A DNA stretch of 10,563 bases, taken from CAZJGG01 sp964545475 (GTDB taxonomy: Bacteria > Bacillota > Clostridia > Lachnospirales > JAISER01). The notes below the pieces were generated by a model, which was not told the origin of the DNA, ran no database searches, and saw only the letters and a list, made by a program, of their open reading frames with translations. This document shows positions 5,898 through 10,563 of the stretch, piece after piece (the stretch's first letter is position 1; each line of letters begins with the position of its first letter). The stretch is from positions 1 through 10,563 of the forward strand of contig CAZJGG010000077.1 in assembly GCA_964545475.1 (NCBI GenBank), read 5' to 3'. The position numbers were made by a program, and so were the translations under genes.

Positions 5898-6938
5898 ATG
5901 GAAAAATGGTATAACAATCATGTTATTGATACTTTGCCGATAATTTCATCAAGGATTCGCCTTGCAAGAAATCTTTCAAGTTACGCTTTTCCGTTGTTAA
6001 TAAAAGAAAGCGACGCTAAAGCAATGATGGAACAAGCGGCAAACGCTCTTTATAACTGTCCGCTTCCCAGCGAGAAAAATTTTCAATTTATTATTTTAAG
6101 TAATATAAGTGAGATTGATAAAAGAGTTTTATTTGAACAGCATAATATAAGTCATGAAATGCTTAAAAGCGATAAAATTTGTGGGCTTCTAAAACATGAT
6201 AATGAAAGCTTAAATATTATGCTAAATGAAGAGGATCATATTCGCATTCAGTCAATTGCTCCCTCTGACGAAATTGAAACAGCATGGAATCAAGCGGACG
6301 CCATTGACAATGTTTTTGAACAAACATTAGATTATGCTTTTAAAAAGCAGCTTGGTTATTTAACCGCCTGCCCAACAAACACAGGCACAGGGCTGAGAGC
6401 TTCGTTTATGGTGCATGTGCCCATGCTAGAAAAATCAGGTCAGCTTAAAAATATTGTACCGGCTTTATCAAAGTTTGGCATGACGGTACGGGGGCTTTAT
6501 GGTGAAGGCACAGAGCCTTTAGGAAGCATTTATCAAATATCAAACCAGTTAACCCTCGGAAAGTCGGAGCAGGAAATTATAGAAGCCCTAAAAAACGTTA
6601 CACAACAAATTATTGACAGCGAAAACTCACTGCTTTATAAAACAATTAAAAATGACAGAATAGCCTTTGAGGACGGCATTTACCGCTCCCTAGGCGTTTT
6701 GGCAAATTGCCGCAAAATTTCTGCAAAAGAGGCTATGACGCTTCTTTCAAATGTAAGAATCGGCTATCAAACAGGTATATTAACACTTAGAAAGCCAAAA
6801 GATACAATTTATAAAATTATGATGAACATTCAGCCTGGTAACTTGTCTATGCCGTCTGGAATATGGCTTTCAGAGCTGGACAGAGACATTGAAAGGGCAA
6901 CCTATTTACGCAGTGTTTTTAATTTAATTTCAATTTAA
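5898..6938 (+). CDS. mcsB: McsB, protein-arginine kinase
   Basis: A 346-aa phosphagen-kinase-fold enzyme that uses ATP to phosphorylate arginine side chains, tagging proteins for ClpC-ClpP degradation. Visible features are the nucleotide-binding SSRIRLARNL (17-26), the catalytic acidic segment LNEEDHIRI (109-117), ACPTNTGTGLRASFMVHVP (157-175) with the active-site cysteine C158, GLYGEGTEPLGSIYQISNQL (199-218), and a C-terminal RDIERA (329-334) matching the RDXXRA motif of the allosteric phosphoarginine pocket. All key positions appear intact and the length is normal. The start follows GGGGGAG at good spacing. It lies between mcsA (12 nt gap) and clpC (26 nt gap) with no terminator. Since CtsR, a classic McsB target, is not encoded here, the main role is probably degradation tagging; that part is inference. 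Confidence 0.95.
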   Translation: MEKWYNNHVIDTLPIISSRIRLARNLSSYAFPLLIKESDAKAMMEQAANALYNCPLPSEKNFQFIILSNISEIDKRVLFEQHNISHEMLKSDKICGLLKHDNESLNIMLNEEDHIRIQSIAPSDEIETAWNQADAIDNVFEQTLDYAFKKQLGYLTACPTNTGTGLRASFMVHVPMLEKSGQLKNIVPALSKFGMTVRGLYGEGTEPLGSIYQISNQLTLGKSEQEIIEALKNVTQQIIDSENSLLYKTIKNDRIAFEDGIYRSLGVLANCRKISAKEAMTLLSNVRIGYQTGILTLRKPKDTIYKIMMNIQPGNLSMPSGIWLSELDRDIERATYLRSVFNLISI

Positions 6939-6964
6939 TTTTAATTACAAAGGAGGCTACATAA

Positions 6965-9424
6965 ATGCAAGGTAAATTTACTGAAAAAGCAAAAGCTGTT
7001 ATAACAAACAGTCAACAATTCGCCCAGCAACTTGGTCAAAACTATGTGGGAACCGAGCATTTACTGTTAGGGCTTATGAGCGTCTTTGAAAGCGTTTCGG
7101 CCCAGGCTCTTGAAGCCCAAGGTATAACAATTCAGCAAGTGGAAGATAAAATAACTGAAATATCAAGTTCAACAAACTTAGTTAACGGCGGAGTTAAGGA
7201 CTTTACGCCAAGGTCTAAAAGAATACTTGAACTAAGCCTTTCCGTGGCGATGTCCATGGGGGCAGGTTATATCGGAACAGAGCATCTGCTTCTTGCTCTT
7301 TTAAGAGAAAATGACTGTATTGCCGTTAGAATTTTACTTTCTCTCGGAGTAAATGTTCAAAAGCTTTATGATGAAGTTATGCAAATATTAGGGGAAGGAG
7401 AAAAACAGCCTAATATGGCACCAATGGGTAAAAAAGCCACAACAACAGGCGGACAAAAAACTCAAACTCCAACTTTAGACAAATTCAGCCGAGATTTTAC
7501 ACAGCTTGCCAACGAAGAAAAGTTCGACCCTATTATTGGGCGTGAAAAAGAAATTGAGCGTGTAATTCAAATTTTAAGCAGGCGCACTAAAAACAACCCA
7601 TGCCTTGTGGGTGACCCTGGCGTTGGTAAAACTGCAATTGCAGAGGGGCTTGCACAAAAAATTGTAGAAGGTAACGTTCCTGTTACACTTAAAGATAAGC
7701 GAATAGTATCTCTTGATCTTTCCTCAATGGTTGCCGGCAGTAAATATAGAGGTGAATTTGAGGAGCGTATTAAAAAAGTTCTAGCGGAAGTAAGATCTGC
7801 AACAAACGTAATTTTATTTATTGACGAGCTTCATACAATAATTGGCGCAGGAGCGGCGGAAGGCGCAATTGATGCCTCTAACATACTAAAACCATCTCTA
7901 GCAAGGGGAGAATTGCAGGTTATTGGCGCAACAACTCTTGACGAGTACCGCAAGCATATTGAAAAAGATGCTGCTCTTGAAAGACGTTTCCAGCCGGTAA
8001 AAGTGGAAGAACCTCAAGAAGATGAAGCAGTTGAAATGCTTAAAGGGCTTAGAGATAAATACGAGGCCCACCACGGCGTTAAAATTACTGATGATGCTAT
8101 AGTAGCTTCTGTTAAGCTTTCCAATAGATTTATTACCGACAGATTTTTGCCGGATAAAGCCATAGACTTAATAGACGAAGCGGCTTCAAAAGTAAGGCTT
8201 AGAACATTTACAGAGCCGCCGGATATAAAGGATTTGGAACAGCAGCTTGCGGACTTGGAAAAAGAAAAAGAAGAGGCTGTTAAAACAGAAGCCTTTGAAA
8301 AAGCAGGGCAAATTAAAGCAAAACAAACAGAATTGCAAGAACAGCTTAAAAAAGCTAAAACAAACTGGGAAAATGCAAATACAAAAGCAGAACAAGTTGT
8401 TACTGAAGAAGAAATCGCCCTTGTTCTTTCCGGCTGGACTGGTATTCCAGTTACAAGGCTTAAAGAAGAAGAAATGGCACGGCTTATTAATATGGAAGCG
8501 GAGCTTCACAAACGTGTTATAGGGCAAAACGAAGCTGTTACCAGCGTATCAAAGGCAATTCGCCGTGGGCGTGTTGGGCTTAAAAACCCAAGAAGACCAA
8601 TTGGCTCTTTCCTGTTTTTAGGGCCAACAGGCGTTGGTAAAACAGAGCTTTGCAAAGCTCTTGCAGAGGTGCTTTTTGGCAACGAGGATTCTATTTTAAG
8701 GCTTGATATGAGCGAATATATGGAAAAACACAGCGTTTCAAAGCTTATAGGCTCTCCACCGGGTTATGTAGGTTATGACGAGGGCGGGCATTTTTCAGAA
8801 AAGGTTCGCAGAAAGCCTTATTCTGTAATACTTCTTGACGAAATTGAAAAGGCCCACCCAGATGTTTTTAACATTTTATTACAGGTTCTTGACGACGGAC
8901 ATATTACAGATGCTCAGGGCAGACGGGTTGACTTTAAAAACGCCGTTATTATAATGACGTCTAATGCTGGGGCAAGAGCAATAATTTCCCCTAAAAAGCT
9001 TGGTTTTATGAACAAAGAAGACGAGCAAAAGACTTATGAAAACATGAAAAAATCCGTTATGGAAGAAGTTAAAAACATTTTTAGACCGGAATTTTTAAAC
9101 AGAATTGACGACATTGTAGTGTTCCATACCCTTGACAAAGAAAGCGTTAAAGATATAGTTAAACTAATGCTTAAAGAAGTCTCTGACAGGCTTAAAACAA
9201 ACCTTTCAATTAATTTTACATCAACCGACGGCTTAATAGAATATATCGCAGAAGAGGGCTTCGACCAGACTTATGGTGCAAGACCTTTGCGCAGAGCTAT
9301 TCAAACAAAAATTGAAGATGCATTGGCAGACGATATTTTAAGCGGTGTAGCAAAATCCGGAGCACGTATAACGGGGGATGTTGTTGATGGAAAAGTCGTA
9401 TTTAAAGCTGAAAAAACGGTTTAA
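6965..9424 (+). CDS. clpC: ClpC, AAA+ unfoldase of the ClpCP protease
   Basis: An 819-aa Hsp100 protein that unfolds substrates and feeds them to ClpP. Order: double Clp-N domain (about 1-145, two repeats each carrying GTEHLLL), linker, D1 AAA+ module with Walker A GDPGVGKT (216-223), Walker B ILFIDE (283-288) and pore loop KYRGEF (260-265), a UVR/coiled-coil middle domain (about 420-470) that marks ClpC rather than ClpA or ClpB, then D2 with Walker A GPTGVGKT (553-560), pore loop GYVGYDEGG (600-608), Walker B VILLDE (621-626) and arginine finger R713. The LGF tripeptide (679-681) is the expected ClpP-docking loop. All catalytic residues look intact and the length is standard. A strong AGGAGG precedes the ATG. 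It is third in the mcsA operon, and the protease gene overlaps its 3' end. Confidence 0.97.
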   Translation: MQGKFTEKAKAVITNSQQFAQQLGQNYVGTEHLLLGLMSVFESVSAQALEAQGITIQQVEDKITEISSSTNLVNGGVKDFTPRSKRILELSLSVAMSMGAGYIGTEHLLLALLRENDCIAVRILLSLGVNVQKLYDEVMQILGEGEKQPNMAPMGKKATTTGGQKTQTPTLDKFSRDFTQLANEEKFDPIIGREKEIERVIQILSRRTKNNPCLVGDPGVGKTAIAEGLAQKIVEGNVPVTLKDKRIVSLDLSSMVAGSKYRGEFEERIKKVLAEVRSATNVILFIDELHTIIGAGAAEGAIDASNILKPSLARGELQVIGATTLDEYRKHIEKDAALERRFQPVKVEEPQEDEAVEMLKGLRDKYEAHHGVKITDDAIVASVKLSNRFITDRFLPDKAIDLIDEAASKVRLRTFTEPPDIKDLEQQLADLEKEKEEAVKTEAFEKAGQIKAKQTELQEQLKKAKTNWENANTKAEQVVTEEEIALVLSGWTGIPVTRLKEEEMARLINMEAELHKRVIGQNEAVTSVSKAIRRGRVGLKNPRRPIGSFLFLGPTGVGKTELCKALAEVLFGNEDSILRLDMSEYMEKHSVSKLIGSPPGYVGYDEGGHFSEKVRRKPYSVILLDEIEKAHPDVFNILLQVLDDGHITDAQGRRVDFKNAVIIMTSNAGARAIISPKKLGFMNKEDEQKTYENMKKSVMEEVKNIFRPEFLNRIDDIVVFHTLDKESVKDIVKLMLKEVSDRLKTNLSINFTSTDGLIEYIAEEGFDQTYGARPLRRAIQTKIEDALADDILSGVAKSGARITGDVVDGKVVFKAEKTV

Positions 9425-10307
9425 AGCTTTATGTTTGGTATTGTTTGTGTTTGTATTAATATTTGGATTTGTCATTTATAACTGTTATGACTATTTAGTG
9501 TTTAAAACCCTTATAGCACGGGGATACATTTATACAGACTCTTTAAATAAGCTTTACCTAAATGAGCTTGGGGAAGATAATTTCAATCCAGATTCAAATT
9601 CTTACGGTAAGGATTTTGACAAGGCTGTTATATCTGTATTTACAAAACGTCTTAGCGCAATAAAGGAAGACAGATACACCTATTTGTATACGCCGAAGCA
9701 ATACATTTATACAAAGGAATATGAAAAAAAGGATGCTCTTTTGTCAGGCATAGACGAACTTTCCGACAATACGGTTTTAGTTAACTTTCCGAACTTTTCA
9801 AAAGGGACTAAAGACTTTTTGCTAACTAATAAAAAGTCTTTAGCCCCATATGAAAACATTATTATAGATTTAAGGCACAATTACGGCGGTTTACTGGCGG
9901 ATTGCTATACAATGGCAGATTTGTTTTTAGAAAAGGGAGACGTTATCGGTTATGAAGTAACCAGGGTTGGTTTTTATCCTGCTGAAAAAAAGGCAAAAAC
10001 AAAGCCGTATTTCAGCTTTAAAAATATAATTATTTTACAAGATGAAAATACGGCTTCCGCCGCCGAAACGTTTATCCTTGCCTTAAAGGGCAATTTAGAT
10101 AACGTAACGACAATCGGTGCAAAGACTTATGGAAAAGGCATTGGGCAGGTAACAATACCGCTAACGGCCGGTTATGCCGTTAAAGCCACTGTCTTGCTTG
10201 TAAACGGACCAAACGGAAGTTCCATTCACAATAACGGTATAGAACCCGACATTTTATATGATAAAGATGACATTGTGGATTATGCTTTTAATACTATAGA
10301 GAATTAA
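9387..10307 (+). CDS. Membrane-anchored S41-type (C-terminal-processing-like) peptidase without PDZ domain
   Basis: About 306 aa. Lys/Arg-rich residues 4-13 precede one hydrophobic segment (about 14-32) typical of a signal anchor, so the catalytic part should be outside the membrane. The S41 core is recognisable: IIDLRHNYGG (159-168), the serine motif DENTASAAE with S224, and the lysine motif TYGKGIGQ with K250, together the Ser-Lys dyad; GIEPDI (284-289) is another family mark. The region before the core is too short for the PDZ domain usual in CtpA/CtpB, and I see none. I chose ATG 9387 because GGGGG lies 9 nt upstream; ATG 9378 abuts that run. The start lies inside clpC (38-nt overlap), so translation is probably coupled. 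A role in envelope protein turnover linked to stress is inference. It ends 3 bp from a converging small gene. Confidence 0.85.
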   Translation: MEKSYLKLKKRFKALCLVLFVFVLIFGFVIYNCYDYLVFKTLIARGYIYTDSLNKLYLNELGEDNFNPDSNSYGKDFDKAVISVFTKRLSAIKEDRYTYLYTPKQYIYTKEYEKKDALLSGIDELSDNTVLVNFPNFSKGTKDFLLTNKKSLAPYENIIIDLRHNYGGLLADCYTMADLFLEKGDVIGYEVTRVGFYPAEKKAKTKPYFSFKNIIILQDENTASAAETFILALKGNLDNVTTIGAKTYGKGIGQVTIPLTAGYAVKATVLLVNGPNGSSIHNNGIEPDILYDKDDIVDYAFNTIEN

Positions 10308-10310
10308 ATA

Positions 10311-10436
10311 TTAATTTTTCTTACCCTTAATTTCAGGAACAGGCTCAACGGTATTTTTCTGCTGCCTGTTCTTTTTATTGCTCTCTGTGCCGTGGGGTTC
10401 TTCAATATCCGGCCGGCGCATTCCTTTTTTAGCCAT
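10311..10436 (-). CDS. 41-aa basic small protein (conserved clostridial type)
   Basis: The minus-strand frame begins MAKKGMRRPDIEEPHGTESN, continues with a Lys/Arg/Gln-rich middle (KKNRQQKN) and ends VEPVPEIKGKKN before TAA. A near-ideal RBS, GGAGGGAGGTG, sits 7 nt before the ATG, the strongest evidence that it is translated. From memory, short proteins opening with MAKKGMRRPD and containing PHGTE and PVPEI recur in Clostridia with no assigned function. It is very basic and hydrophilic, probably disordered, with no signal peptide or cysteine; a nucleic-acid-binding or ribosome-associated role is a guess. It converges on the S41 peptidase gene with only 3 bp between stop codons and no convincing terminator, so the transcripts may overlap. 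Confidence 0.78.
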   Translation of the reverse strand: MAKKGMRRPDIEEPHGTESNKKNRQQKNTVEPVPEIKGKKN

Positions 10437-10484
10437 TTCCACACCTCCCTCCATTGTATAAGGTTATGCTATGCATTTCGTAAG

Positions 10485-10513
10485 ATTATATACAAGGAAG
10501 AGATTCAATTTAA
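10485..10513 (-). promoter_or_regulatory. Weak candidate promoter of the 41-aa protein gene
   Basis: On the minus strand a perfect TATAAT (10485-10490) lies 17 nt after TTAAAT (10508-10513, 3/6 of the -35 consensus). The start would fall about 40 nt before the ATG. The -10 is convincing, the -35 is not. Confidence 0.4.
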
Positions 10514-10535
10514 AGAAAGCGTCACTGGGCCTATC

Positions 10536-10563
10536 CGTAGGGGACGGCGTCCTCGACGTCCCG
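10536..10563. repeat. GC-rich inverted repeat cut by the window edge
   Basis: Composition changes abruptly from AT-rich to GC-rich. GGGACG (10541-10546) pairs with CGTCCC (10557-10562) around a 10-nt loop, preceded by CCGTAG. It resembles the short dispersed repeats beginning GTAGGGG that I recall from many clostridial genomes; the right end is outside the window, so its full form cannot be seen. Confidence 0.5.

Noticed and set aside
8186..8527. Long open frames on the other strand and in another frame within clpC
   Set aside because: They are low-complexity Phe/Lys-rich shadows of the A-rich middle-domain coding sequence of clpC.
10302..10316. AATTAA/TTAATT hairpin over the converging stop codons
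   Set aside because: Six AT-only pairs are too weak to call a terminator, although a short T run follows on the plus strand.
10337..10346. GAACAGGCTC shared with the end of the palindromic element at 5195-5360
   Set aside because: Ten bases only, inside the coding sequence of the 41-aa protein, with no further similarity on either side; probably chance.

Overview
The window looks like a chromosomal segment from an AT-rich anaerobic Firmicute of the Clostridia. The reasons are the low GC content, strong Shine-Dalgarno sequences of the GGAGG type, consensus sigma-A-like promoters, the mcsA-mcsB-clpC protein-quality-control genes, and an MttB-family methyltransferase paired with a BCCT transporter. 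Nine genes look intact. All stops are TAA except one TAG (the transporter).

Left part (1-3632, all on the minus strand). A small protein gene resembling the DUF6143 group runs off the left edge and appears broken: an in-frame TGA sits mid-gene, and the codon at ideal distance from its ribosome binding site is ATT. Upstream of it is a two-gene operon, an mttB/mtgB-like methyltransferase (GTG start) followed 19 nt later by a BCCT quaternary-amine transporter. A textbook promoter (TTGACA, 17 nt, TATAAT) drives the pair. A 12-bp palindrome framed by direct hexamers lies at the expected transcription start and is a candidate operator. Together the pair suggests uptake and demethylation of a quaternary amine; the corrinoid protein that would receive the methyl group is not in the window.

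Middle (3633-5100). A divergent promoter leads into two plus-strand genes of unknown role: a 231-aa TIM-barrel protein and a 159-aa protein with a C-terminal zinc ribbon. They end at a perfect 13-bp hairpin.

Right part (5101-10307). A four-gene protein quality-control operon: mcsA (zinc/UVR activator), mcsB (protein-arginine kinase), clpC (AAA+ unfoldase), and a membrane-anchored S41-type protease overlapping the clpC end. The usual first gene, ctsR, is missing. Instead the promoter carries a CIRCE-like HrcA operator (perfect left half, 7/9 right half). Between that promoter and mcsA lies a 166-bp near-palindromic element with perfect 19-bp terminal inverted repeats, probably a MITE-type insertion, which would place a giant hairpin in the mRNA leader. 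These two features are the most noteworthy in the window.

Right edge (10308-10563). A 41-aa lysine/arginine-rich small protein gene on the minus strand, tail to tail with the protease gene. At the very end is the start of a GC-rich inverted repeat, cut by the window.

I saw no tRNA, rRNA, CRISPR array, phage genes or transposase.
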